Translations under genes and position numbers: made by a program
From: Candidatus Krumholzibacteriia bacterium
GTDB lineage: Bacteria > Krumholzibacteriota > Krumholzibacteriia > G020349025
NCBI GenBank assembly: GCA_035649275.1
Contig: DASRJW010000067.1
Span: 1-31,953 of the forward strand
Length of the DNA stretch: 31,953 nucleotides
Direction of reading: 5' to 3'
Shown here: piece after piece, positions 16,899 to 24,747 of the stretch
Position numbering within the stretch: the first letter of the stretch is position 1
How the letters are laid out: every line of letters begins with the position of its first letter
Notes under the pieces: model-generated
The model's input: the letters and a program-made list of their open reading frames with translations, nothing else
Told to the model about the DNA's origin: nothing
Database searches by the model: none

Positions 16899-18557
16899 CT
16901 AGAACACCGCCGGTTCGCGGTAGGCGCCGAAGACCTGGCCCATGGCCGCCACGGCCTCGCCCACGGTGACGTAGGCGTGGGCACACTCGAGAAGGGCCGG
17001 CATCAGGTTGACCTCGCCGCGCGCGGCATCGCGCAGCTCCTTCAGACAGCGCTCGGCGCGCGCCGCGTCACGGGAGCGCCGGACGTCGGCCACGACGGTG
17101 CGGCACTCGCGTTCGGTGCTCATGTCGATCTTGAGGATCGGGATCTCCAGGTTCTCCTCGGGCTCGACGTACTCGTTCACGCCCACCATGACCTTGCGGC
17201 GCGCCTCCAGCTCTTTCTGGTAGCGGTAGGAGGCGCGGCCGATCTCGCGCTGCTGGAAGCCCTCCTCGATGGCGGCGACGACGCCGCCCAGGGCCTCGAT
17301 CTTGGCGAAGTACTCCTCCGCTTGCGCCTCCATGCGCTGGGTGAGGGACTCGACGAAGTAGCTGCCCCCGAGGGGATCGATGACGTGGGCCACGCCGGTC
17401 TCGTGGGCGATGATCTGCTGCGTCCGCAGGGCGATCTTCGCCGACTTGTCCGTGGGTAGCGCCAAGGTTTCGTCCATGGAGTTCGTGTGCAGGCTCTGGG
17501 TGCCGCCGAGCACTCCAGCCAAGGCCTGCAAGGCGACGCGGACGATGTTGTTCTCCGGCTGCTGCGCGGTGAGCGAGCAGCCAGCGGTCTGGGTGTGGAA
17601 GCGCAGGCGCCAAGAATTCTCCTCCTGCGCCCCGTACCGCTCGCGCATGTGCCGGGCCCAGATGCGCCGCGCCGCCCGGTACTTGCAGATCTCCTCGAAG
17701 AAATCGCTGTGGGCGTTGAAGAAGAAGGAGAGCCGCGGGGCGAAGGCGTCCACCTCCAGTCCGCGGGCGAGGCTCGCCTCGACGTAGCCGAAACCGTCGG
17801 CCAGGGTGAAGGCGAGCTCCTGCACCGCCGTGGAGCCGGCTTCGCGGATGTGGTAGCCGCTGATGGAGACGGGATGGAAGAGCGGCATCTCCCGGGTGGC
17901 GAACTCGATGGTGTCCACCACCAGGCGCATGGACGGCGCCGGCGGGTAGATGAATTCCTTCTGGGCGACGTACTCCTTGAGGATGTCGTTCTGCAGCGTG
18001 CCGCGCAGCTGCCCCCGCTTCGCCCCCTGTTTCTCCGCGGCCGCGATGTAGAAGGCCCAGATGATCGCCGCCGGACCATTGATGGTCATGGAGGTGCTCA
18101 CTTGACCGAGGGGGATGCCGTCGAAGAGCGTCTCCATGTCGCGCAGGCTGGCGATGGAAACGCCGCAGCGCCCCACTTCGCCCTCGGCGCGCTCGTCGTC
18201 CGGGTCCACGCCCATGAGCGTCGGCAAGTCGAAGGCCACGGAGAGCCCGGTGCCGCCCTGGGCGAGCAGATACTTGTAACGCTGGTTCGATTCCCGGGCG
18301 CTGCCGAAACCGGAGAACTGCCGCATCGTCCACAAGCGGCCGCGGTACATGTTGGCGTAGGGACCGCGGGTGAAGGGGTACTCCCCTGGGGAACCCAAGT
18401 CGCGTTCGTAGTCGAAACCGTCCAGGTCGGCCGGCGTGTAGAGCGTATGCAGCGTCTCGCCAGAGAGCGTGGTGAAGTCGGCGTTGCGCTGCACGCCGCT
18501 TTCACTCGCCGCCTTCTGCCGGCGCCCTGCATGGGTCGTGTCGCGTTTCCCTGCCAT
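16899..18557 (-). CDS. mcmA1: Methylmalonyl-CoA mutase large (catalytic) subunit
   Basis: 552 residues from ATG 18557 (GAGGAG eight bases upstream; a GTG at 18566 overlapping the meaB stop is less likely). This is the TIM-barrel catalytic chain of a split B12-dependent mutase that converts (R)-methylmalonyl-CoA to succinyl-CoA. [20 protein letters not shown] carries Tyr71, matching the tyrosine of methylmalonyl-specific enzymes, and PPAPSMRLV carries Arg211, the carboxylate-binding arginine that isobutyryl-CoA mutases lack. SISGYH contains the catalytic His236. [19 protein letters not shown] and [19 protein letters not shown] are further signatures. It ends [11 protein letters not shown], and the B12-binding domain follows in the same frame. 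Residue roles are taken from the P. shermanii and human enzymes from memory. Confidence 0.95.
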   Translation of the reverse strand: MAGKRDTTHAGRRQKAASESGVQRNADFTTLSGETLHTLYTPADLDGFDYERDLGSPGEYPFTRGPYANMYRGRLWTMRQFSGFGSARESNQRYKYLLAQGGTGLSVAFDLPTLMGVDPDDERAEGEVGRCGVSIASLRDMETLFDGIPLGQVSTSMTINGPAAIIWAFYIAAAEKQGAKRGQLRGTLQNDILKEYVAQKEFIYPPAPSMRLVVDTIEFATREMPLFHPVSISGYHIREAGSTAVQELAFTLADGFGYVEASLARGLEVDAFAPRLSFFFNAHSDFFEEICKYRAARRIWARHMRERYGAQEENSWRLRFHTQTAGCSLTAQQPENNIVRVALQALAGVLGGTQSLHTNSMDETLALPTDKSAKIALRTQQIIAHETGVAHVIDPLGGSYFVESLTQRMEAQAEEYFAKIEALGGVVAAIEEGFQQREIGRASYRYQKELEARRKVMVGVNEYVEPEENLEIPILKIDMSTERECRTVVADVRRSRDAARAERCLKELRDAARGEVNLMPALLECAHAYVTVGEAVAAMGQVFGAYREPAVF

Positions 18558-18562
18558 GCTGT

Positions 18563-19582
18563 TCACTCCTCGGGCTCGTGGGGCCGCTGCAGCACCCCGC
18601 TTCGCTGCAGCAGGGAACGGGCCAGGGCGTACGGAGTTCCCCTGCCGCTCTCGATGTCGTTCATGCCGGCGGCGAAGAGCCGCCGCACCTCTGGGTCCGC
18701 CCAGAGCGCGCTCGTGAGCTGATCCTGCACCAGATCACGCACTCGGGACTCCAGGGCGCGGCGCTGCTTCTCACGCAGCCGTCCTTCAGCTTGCAGCCAG
18801 GCGCGATGGCCACGCAGCGCCTCGAGTACTTCGGGCACGCCGGTCCCCGCCCGCGCTTCGGCGAGGAGCACCGGCGGCTCCCAGCCCGGCCACTCCTTCA
18901 TCTCCAGAGTGGTGCGGAGGTCGGCTTCCATCTTCTCGGCGCCGCCGCGGTCGCGCTTGTTCACCACGAAGATGTCACCGATCTCCATCAAACCTGCCTT
19001 CATCGCCTGGATGCCGTCGCCCGATTCGGGGACCAGCACCACGATCGTCGTCTGCACCTTCTCGGCGACGTCGAGCTCCGACTGTCCGACGCCGACCGTT
19101 TCGAGGAGCACCCAGGTACAGCCGAAGGCGTCGAGCACATCGGCGACCTCAGAGGCGTGCAGCGACAGCCCACCCAGACTGCCCCGCGTCGCCAGGCTGC
19201 GGAAGAAGATGCGGCCGTCGTTGCCGACCGGCCCGAGCCGCACCCGATCGCCGAGGAGCGCGCCACCGGTGAATGGGCTGGTGGGATCCACCGCGACGAT
19301 GCCCGGACGCTCGTCAGCGGCGACCAGGAGCTCCGCCAGCTTGTCCACCAGCGTGCTCTTCCCCGCTCCCGGAGGCCCGGTGACGCCGACCCGCGCCGCT
19401 CCACCCACCCGAGGATACAGTCGTTCCAGGACGGCGAGCGACTCCGGCCGTGCATCTTCGACGACGCTGATGAGACGGGCCGCCGCTCTCTTGTTCCCCT
19501 GCTCGAACTGGCGCAACAGGTCGTCGAGAGAATCTCCCAAGAGAGGCCCCGCCTCCGCTCGTGGATCCCCACGGTCTCGCAC
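18563..19582 (-). CDS. meaB: MeaB/ArgK-type G-protein chaperone of methylmalonyl-CoA mutase
   Basis: 339 residues from GTG 19582; a TTG at 19540 is an alternative, since neither start has a strong ribosome-binding site. Walker A is GPPGAGKST (69-77). [19 protein letters not shown], the switch-type ETVGVGQSE and the base-recognition NKRD are diagnostic of the MeaB/ArgK family of GTPases. These proteins load and protect the cobalamin cofactor of the mutase, discarding damaged cofactor (human MMAA). The C-terminal helices ([18 protein letters not shown]) are the dimerisation arm. It is the first gene of the operon and ends five bases before the mutase start, the usual arrangement. It is not an arginine kinase despite the older ArgK name. 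Confidence 0.94.
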   Translation of the reverse strand: MRDRGDPRAEAGPLLGDSLDDLLRQFEQGNKRAAARLISVVEDARPESLAVLERLYPRVGGAARVGVTGPPGAGKSTLVDKLAELLVAADERPGIVAVDPTSPFTGGALLGDRVRLGPVGNDGRIFFRSLATRGSLGGLSLHASEVADVLDAFGCTWVLLETVGVGQSELDVAEKVQTTIVVLVPESGDGIQAMKAGLMEIGDIFVVNKRDRGGAEKMEADLRTTLEMKEWPGWEPPVLLAEARAGTGVPEVLEALRGHRAWLQAEGRLREKQRRALESRVRDLVQDQLTSALWADPEVRRLFAAGMNDIESGRGTPYALARSLLQRSGVLQRPHEPEE

Positions 19583-19627
19583 AAGTCTCGAAAAACTCTA
19601 AGGTTGCGTCGTCGGCACTGTCAACCG

Positions 19628-19636
19628 TGCTATGCT
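19628..19636 (+). promoter_or_regulatory. Possible extended -10 promoter for the molybdenum hydroxylase operon
   Basis: TGCTATGCT is an extended -10 element (TGn plus TATGCT) about 50 bases before the GTG start at 19686. The nearest TTG-type -35 (TTGCGT at 19604) is 21 bases away, which is too far, so only the extended -10 supports it. It lies in the divergent spacer with meaB. Confidence 0.3.
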
Positions 19637-19685
19637 GACGCCTTGCACCACTGCGGCGCTCCTGCACATCCGTCGAGGAGGATGC

Positions 19686-20630
19686 GTGATCCCAGGCCTC
19701 GGGGCTTTCTATCGGCCTGATCGTCTGGAGGAGGCCCTGAGTCTGCTCCTGCGGGAGCCCCGGGCACGACTTCTCGCCGGCGGTACGGACCTCCTTCTGG
19801 AAGAAGAACCCGTCGAGGCGCTGATCGACATCACCCGACTCGGTCTCGACGGCATCCGGGTCGAGCCCGAGGGCTTGGTGCTCGGCGCGACGGCGCGCAT
19901 CGAAGCGGTGCGGCGGGCCGAGGTGGTGCAACAGTGGGCTGACGGGGTTCTCGTCGGCGCTTGCCTGCACTTCGGCACCCTGCAGGTACGCAACATGGCG
20001 ACCGTGGGCGGCAACATCGCGCATGCCTTGCCGGCCGCCGACCTGGTCCCGGCGCTCCTCGTCCTGGATGCACAGCTCGAACTCGCCCGGGCCACACCTG
20101 CGGGCGACTGTGTGCGGCGCAACGTCCCCCTGGATGGCTTCGCCACTGGGCCTTTCACCACCGTTCTCCAGCCGGGCGAGCTCCTCACCGCCGTGCAGGT
20201 GCCGGCACGAACGCGGACCTGGCGGGCTCAATTCCGCAAGATCGGGCGCGTCGTCAAGGACCTGGCCCAGGTCAACTGCGCCGTGGCACTGCAGGTGGAA
20301 AAGCAGCGGGTACTCTCCGCCCGCCTGGCGGTCGGCGCCGTGCACCCCACGGTGACACGTGTGCCAGCCGCCGAAGCCGAGCTCGTGGGAGGAGAGATTC
20401 GCGGCGCCGACTGGTCGGCGCGTGTAGGCCGCGCCGTGGACGCGGTGCGCTCTTTCATCCGCCCCATCAGCGACATGCGCGCCACCCGCGAGTGGCGCCG
20501 CCACGTCTGCGGCGTGCTCCTCTGCCGCAGCCTCGAGTGGGTCGCCGATCCCCACCGCGCCGGGCATGTGCCGCGCTACGAAGATGGCCAGTCCTATCGC
20601 GTCGGCGTACAGGGCAGCGGCGACGGGTGA
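19686..20630 (+). CDS. Molybdenum hydroxylase FAD-binding subunit (XDH/CoxM-like)
   Basis: 314 residues from GTG 19686 (GAGGAGG four bases upstream). The ATG at 19632 overlaps the putative -10 box and would add unconserved residues. The FAD pyrophosphate loop is AGGTDLL (31-37), and the second FAD motif is RNMATVGGNIAHALPAADL (102-120), both classic for the medium subunit of xanthine dehydrogenase, CO dehydrogenase and related hydroxylases. The C-terminal CO-dehydrogenase flavoprotein domain follows (FRKIGRVVKDLAQVNCAVAL). It carries electrons from the 2Fe-2S clusters to NAD or another acceptor. There is no insertion with extra Cys as in 4-hydroxybenzoyl-CoA reductase, so that enzyme is unlikely. 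First gene of the FAD-FeS-Mo operon, 13 bases before the next. Confidence 0.92.
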   Translation: MIPGLGAFYRPDRLEEALSLLLREPRARLLAGGTDLLLEEEPVEALIDITRLGLDGIRVEPEGLVLGATARIEAVRRAEVVQQWADGVLVGACLHFGTLQVRNMATVGGNIAHALPAADLVPALLVLDAQLELARATPAGDCVRRNVPLDGFATGPFTTVLQPGELLTAVQVPARTRTWRAQFRKIGRVVKDLAQVNCAVALQVEKQRVLSARLAVGAVHPTVTRVPAAEAELVGGEIRGADWSARVGRAVDAVRSFIRPISDMRATREWRRHVCGVLLCRSLEWVADPHRAGHVPRYEDGQSYRVGVQGSGDG

Positions 20631-20643
20631 GCTGGGAGCAGGC

Positions 20644-21144
20644 ATGAGCAGCGAGCAACACATCCGCCCCGGCCGAGTCCCTCTCTCGCTGGTGGTGAAC
20701 GGCGCCCACCACACCTTCCAGGTGCGGATGCAAGACTCGCTTCTCGATGTGCTCCGGCGCGAGGGTTGGAAGAGCGTGAAGCGTGTCTGCGAGACCGCCG
20801 ACTGCGGTGCTTGCAGCGTTCTCTTCGACGGCTCGTTGGTGGATTCCTGCAGCACCCTGGCGCTGCAGGCGGAGGCCGGCCGGGTGGAGACCGTGGAGGC
20901 GCTCGCCGGGACAGAGCTCCACCCGCTGCAGCAGGCCTTCCTGCAGCACGCCGCGGCGCAGTGCGGCTTCTGCATTCCAGGGATGCTGCTCTCCATGAAA
21001 GCGCTCCTCGACGCCGAACCCGAGGCGAGCGAAGCCGACTTGCGCGAGGTGATGACACTCTGTCGTTGCACGGGCTACGCCAAGCCGCTGGCAGCGACCC
21101 GTCAATACCGGGAAGGGCTCGCGGACTCTCGAGGGAGTCGATGA
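20644..21144 (+). CDS. Molybdenum hydroxylase 2Fe-2S subunit
   Basis: 166 residues from ATG 20644. The N-terminal plant-type ferredoxin domain binds one 2Fe-2S cluster through C49, C54, C57 and C69 (CETADCGAC...C). The C-terminal four-helix domain binds the second through C107, C110, C140 and C142 (QCGFCIPGM and CRCTGY). All eight cysteines are present, so both clusters should form and relay electrons from the molybdenum site to FAD. Its stop overlaps the start of the catalytic subunit (ATGA), implying coupled translation. Length and Cys pattern are typical of CoxS/XdhC-type small subunits. Confidence 0.95.
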   Translation: MSSEQHIRPGRVPLSLVVNGAHHTFQVRMQDSLLDVLRREGWKSVKRVCETADCGACSVLFDGSLVDSCSTLALQAEAGRVETVEALAGTELHPLQQAFLQHAAAQCGFCIPGMLLSMKALLDAEPEASEADLREVMTLCRCTGYAKPLAATRQYREGLADSRGSR

Positions 21145-23465
21145 CCACCATCACCAAGCCACCAGCAAGCGCCACCGAGCACGAGAGCGTCGGGCGTTCG
21201 CTGCCGAAGGTGGATGGCGAGAAGCTCGTCCGTGGCCGGGCGGTTTACACCGACGACGTGCACCCCGATGGCCTCGTCATCGGCCGCATCCTGGGCAGCC
21301 CGCATCCGCATGCGCGTCTCCGGCACATCGATACGAGGGAGGCCCTGGCCCTGCCGGGTGTCCTCTGCGTGCTCACCCATGCCGACGTGCCCCGGGTGCC
21401 GCACACGACTGCGGGGCAGAGCCACCCCGAGCCGTCGCCCTACGATGCCTATCTCCTCGACCGCAAGGTCCGCTACGTCGGCGATCGCGTCGCCCTCGTC
21501 GCCGCCGTGGACGACGACACTGCTGACGAGGCGCTGCGCCGCATCCGGGTGGACTACGAGATCCTTCCCGCTGTCTTCGAACCTGCCGACGCTCTCGCGC
21601 CGGGCGCGCCTGTCCTCCACGACGAGACCGAGAGCACCGGCATCGCCGACCGGTCGCGCAACCTGGCGGCGGTTCTCGATTTCGAGGTGGGCGACGTGGA
21701 CGCTGGGCTGGCTCGAGCGGACCTCGTGCACCGCGATGTCTACCGGGTGCAGGCGGTGCAGCACGTGAGCTTGGAGCCGCACGTCGTCATCACCTGGCTC
21801 GACGAAGACGACCGTCTCCTGGTGCGGACGAGCACTCAAGTTCCCTTCCACGTGCGCCGGCTGCTGGCCCGCACGCTGCAGTTTCCCCTCGGGCGCATCC
21901 GCGTCATGAAACCGCGCATCGGGGGCGGCTTCGGCGGCAAGCAGGAGATGACTCTGGAAGACGCTTGCGCGGCCCTCACGCTCGCGACGCGCCAGCCCGT
22001 GAAGATCGAATACGACCGCAGCGAAGAGTTCGTCATGAGTCGCACCCGGCACGCCATGCAGCTCGAGGTGGCGATCGGAGCCAAGCGGGACGGGGAGATC
22101 ACCGCCATCGACATGCGCGTGCTCTCCGACACCGGGGCCTACGGCACCCACGGGATCACGGTCACCGGGAGCACCGGCAGCAAGACGCTGCCCCTCTACA
22201 ATCGTGCGGCGCGCCGCTTCCATTGCGACGTCGTCTACACCAACCATCCCATCGCCGGCGCCTGCCGTGGATACGGCGCCCCGCAAGGTTTCTTCGCCCT
22301 GGAAAGCGCCATCGACGAGTTGGCTTGTCAGCTGGGCCTGGACCCGCTCGAGCTCCGCCGGCGCAACATGATCCGTGACGGCGAGGTGGATCTGGTCTCT
22401 GCCGCCTTGGAAGCCAAAGGCAAGGGCTGGACGCGCCGGATCCAGAGCTATGGACTGGAAGCTTGCATCGAACAAGGGGCCCGAGCGAGCGGCTGGGAGA
22501 AGCGTGACGCGTTGCCGCGCGACGGCGAGTTGGTTCGGGGCATGGGTGTCGCCCTCGCCATGCAGTCTTCCGGCGTCGCCGGCGTCGACTGGGGTGCCGC
22601 CGCGATCAAGCTGAACGAGGACGGCTCTTGGAACCTGAGCATGGGGGCCACCGACCTCGGCACGGGCGCCGACACGGCGCTGGCGCAGATCGCGGCGGAG
22701 ACGCTCGGCGTCTCCCTGGACCGCATCCTCGTCTACGCTGCCGACACCGATCTCGTCCCCTACGACGTCGGCGCCTATGCCTCGAGCATCACCTATGTAT
22801 CGGGGAACGCCGTGCGTCGTGCCGCCGAGGAGGCCCGCGACCAGGTCCTGGGGGTCGCGTCTCGCCTCCTCGGGATCTCGGCGGAGCGCCTGCGCTGCAG
22901 CGGCAATCGGGTCGAGAGCGACAGCGGTCGCAGCCTCTCGCTGGCCGAGATCGCCGATCACGCCATGCACCGCGAGATGACCCAGATCCTCGGGCGCGCC
23001 TCCTTCTGCATCCGCGACTCGCCTCCCCCCTTCGCGGCGCAGTTCGCCGAGGTCGAGGTGGACACCGAGACGGGGCGCGTGCGGGTGCTGCGCTTCGTTT
23101 CCGCCGTGGACTGCGGCACCGCCATCAATCCCTTGCAGGTGGAAGGGCAGATCGAAGGTGCCGTCGCCATGGGCATCGGCTATGCGCTCTGCGAAGAGAT
23201 GCTCTACGACGAGAGCGGCCGCATGCTGAATCCGAATCTCGTCGACTACAAGATGATCCACGCCGACGACATGCCGGCAGTACAGACACTGGTCGTCGAG
23301 TCCTATGAGCCCACCGGGCCCTTTGGAGCCAAATCCGTCGCCGAAGTACCCACCAACGGTCCGGCGCCGGCGATCGCGAACGCGATCCGGCACGCCACCG
23401 GCGTCCGCTTGACGCAGCTGCCGATGACGCCGGACCGCGTTCTGCGCGCTCTCGGCAAGATCTAA
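21141..23465 (+). CDS. Molybdenum hydroxylase catalytic (molybdopterin-binding) subunit, xanthine dehydrogenase family
   Basis: 774 residues from ATG 21141 (GGGAG upstream). It shows the two aldehyde-oxidase/xanthine-dehydrogenase domains: RSLPKVDGEKLVRGRAVYTD at the start of the a/b hammerhead domain, then the Mo-binding region with IGGGFGGKQEM, GACRGYGAPQGF, MGATDLGTGADTALAQ and, near the C-terminus, GPFGAKSVAEV. The last Glu is the expected catalytic base. The full set of motifs argues for an active hydroxylase of purines, N-heterocycles or aldehydes. The substrate is not determined: a purine permease lies 12 kb away, but no other purine catabolism gene is in the window. The cofactor-insertion protein XdhC is not seen here. 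It converges on the small secreted-protein gene with only 10 bases between them. Confidence 0.93.
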   Translation: MTTITKPPASATEHESVGRSLPKVDGEKLVRGRAVYTDDVHPDGLVIGRILGSPHPHARLRHIDTREALALPGVLCVLTHADVPRVPHTTAGQSHPEPSPYDAYLLDRKVRYVGDRVALVAAVDDDTADEALRRIRVDYEILPAVFEPADALAPGAPVLHDETESTGIADRSRNLAAVLDFEVGDVDAGLARADLVHRDVYRVQAVQHVSLEPHVVITWLDEDDRLLVRTSTQVPFHVRRLLARTLQFPLGRIRVMKPRIGGGFGGKQEMTLEDACAALTLATRQPVKIEYDRSEEFVMSRTRHAMQLEVAIGAKRDGEITAIDMRVLSDTGAYGTHGITVTGSTGSKTLPLYNRAARRFHCDVVYTNHPIAGACRGYGAPQGFFALESAIDELACQLGLDPLELRRRNMIRDGEVDLVSAALEAKGKGWTRRIQSYGLEACIEQGARASGWEKRDALPRDGELVRGMGVALAMQSSGVAGVDWGAAAIKLNEDGSWNLSMGATDLGTGADTALAQIAAETLGVSLDRILVYAADTDLVPYDVGAYASSITYVSGNAVRRAAEEARDQVLGVASRLLGISAERLRCSGNRVESDSGRSLSLAEIADHAMHREMTQILGRASFCIRDSPPPFAAQFAEVEVDTETGRVRVLRFVSAVDCGTAINPLQVEGQIEGAVAMGIGYALCEEMLYDESGRMLNPNLVDYKMIHADDMPAVQTLVVESYEPTGPFGAKSVAEVPTNGPAPAIANAIRHATGVRLTQLPMTPDRVLRALGKI

Positions 23466-23475
23466 GCACCGAGTC

Positions 23476-23706
23476 TCAAGGACAGGATTCGAACATCTGC
23501 ACCAGCCCCAAGCCGCAGCCGACCGTTCCCTGCAGGCCCGGTTGCGTGCAGGCGCTGTAGGCAACGGCGATGGCAACCCAGCATTCCAAGCTGAGCTGCG
23601 GCAGCACGATGGCTTGCAGCGCCAGACCAGGCGCCGAGGGCAGCATGCTAGAGGCCACCGCGAGACCGAGAACGAAAGCGGGAAGCAAGGCTTCGAGTCG
23701 CTGCAT
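23476..23706 (-). CDS. Small secreted protein with four evenly spaced cysteines
   Basis: 76 residues from ATG 23706 (GGAG seven bases upstream; a GTG directly before it would add one residue). The ATG overlaps the stop of the lamin-tail gene by one base (TGATG), so the two are translated together. Residues 5-35 are hydrophobic (LLPAFVLGLAVASSMLPS), a signal peptide or membrane anchor. The rest holds four cysteines at 42, 53, 64 and 75, exactly 11 residues apart, separated by Gly/Val/Ala/Leu-rich segments. I do not recognise a family. Two disulfides, a repeat-like fold or a lipidated peptide are possible. The tight link suggests that it works with the lamin-tail protein. Confidence 0.65.
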   Translation of the reverse strand: MQRLEALLPAFVLGLAVASSMLPSAPGLALQAIVLPQLSLECWVAIAVAYSACTQPGLQGTVGCGLGLVQMFESCP

Positions 23707-24428
23707 CACCGCTCTCCTTGCGGACGGTCACGAGGCGCCCCGCCCGGCGGGCTGGCGGGAACGCCGGTTTTGTCCGGCGACGACTCGCTCTCGGTGGCAA
23801 AGAGCCTCTTGACCCGGGTCCAGGTCGCCGGAGCGACCGGCAGGGGACAACCATTCTGGGCCCCCGGCGTCGGTCTGCACCCGGTACCGAGAGGCGCCGT
23901 CGTTCCGGTGTACGGATTGAGGCCGTCGAAGACGACCCAGTTGTCGGCACCATCGGGCTGGCGTCCGGTGGAGCGATCGTCGAGACCTTCGTGGGCGGCA
24001 TAGATGTACTCGTCGACGACGAGTGTCTCCGCTGCGACCACGTGAAAGAGCCGCACCGTGTCGCCGGCGTTGTTGAGCGACAAGCCCACGGTGCTCGCCC
24101 CGTTGCTCGTTTCCCAGGCCACGCTGTCCGTGCCGTAGACGATGAGCACGGCGCCCGGAGCCAGGGTGCCGGTGAAACCGAAACGAAAGATGTTGCTCGC
24201 GTCGGCGAGGAAGAGGCCGTCCAACGACGCCGCCAGCGGACCGGTGTTGACGATCTCCAGCCACTCGTCGTCGCGGAACTGAACGGTGCCGTCGCCATTC
24301 CAGTCCGTCGCCGGATCGGCGAGGATCTCGTTCAACCGCACCTCACCCTGGCAGGCTCGAGCGGGAAACACCGTGAACCCGAGGCAGCTAAGGAAACCGA
24401 TGGCGAAGTTCCGGAGCAGAACACGCAT
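23706..24428 (-). CDS. Secreted lamin-tail-domain (LTD) protein
   Basis: 240 residues from ATG 24428. A short signal peptide (LLRNFAIGFLSCLGFTVFPARA) is followed by a lamin-tail-like domain at ~29-130. VRLNEILADPATDWNGDG and DEWLEIVNTG are the hallmark start of bacterial LTDs, then GLFLADASNIFRFGFTG, the GAVLIVYGTD strand and LSLNNAGDTVRLF. The acidic WNGDG loop looks calcium-binding. The tail ends in a Pro/Lys/Glu-rich stretch without an anchor. Bacterial LTDs occur in secreted or surface proteins, often next to nucleases or phosphatases; on its own the domain is probably adhesive or binding. It overlaps the small four-Cys protein by one base. The FlgD-like sorting tail seen on the large secreted proteins in this window is absent. 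Confidence 0.82.
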   Translation of the reverse strand: MRVLLRNFAIGFLSCLGFTVFPARACQGEVRLNEILADPATDWNGDGTVQFRDDEWLEIVNTGPLAASLDGLFLADASNIFRFGFTGTLAPGAVLIVYGTDSVAWETSNGASTVGLSLNNAGDTVRLFHVVAAETLVVDEYIYAAHEGLDDRSTGRQPDGADNWVVFDGLNPYTGTTAPLGTGCRPTPGAQNGCPLPVAPATWTRVKRLFATESESSPDKTGVPASPPGGAPRDRPQGER

Positions 24429-24747
24429 GGGATGTCGTTCCTAGCGGGAGGGCGTTCGGGGCCGGGGGCGTTCCAGCAGGGCGCGTACCGGGCGCACGGA
24501 CGCTACAAGCCATCGAGGCGGGTTTCGGTGCTTCCAGCCGTCACCGTCGTGGACACCTGCTGTCGATGCAGGAGGCGATCCGGAGCGAGGTTGTGCTGCC
24601 TGCACCGGCGTGGGCGACCTGGCAGCCTTCCAGTCCAAGATGACAAATGGCCCATCCAATTATGGGGCTAACATAGGCTTGGAATGGCTCTTGCGCCCTG
24701 TGGCTCCTTTGGCTAGCCTACTGTGGACCGGCCAATTGGAGGCGGCC
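24429..24747. other. Divergent regulatory region between the LTD gene and pdxR
   Basis: 319 bases with no credible gene. The left part is GC-rich, with small inverted repeats (CCTGC/GCAGG near 24560; GCTGCC/GGCAGC spanning 24595-24626). From about 24640 it becomes A/T-richer and holds the likely pdxR promoter. Three TGGCT words at 24685, 24701 and 24710 lie over that promoter and might be direct-repeat operator elements of a MocR-type regulator. No promoter for the LTD gene could be picked out. Confidence 0.5.
24691..24719 (+). promoter_or_regulatory. Probable pdxR promoter
   Basis: TTGCGC (24691-24696) and TAGCCT (24714-24719) are separated by 17 bases, the ideal sigma-70 spacing. They lie 28 bases upstream of the ATG at 24748, giving a very short leader. 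The TGGCT direct repeats overlap it, so the regulator could control its own transcription. Confidence 0.4.
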
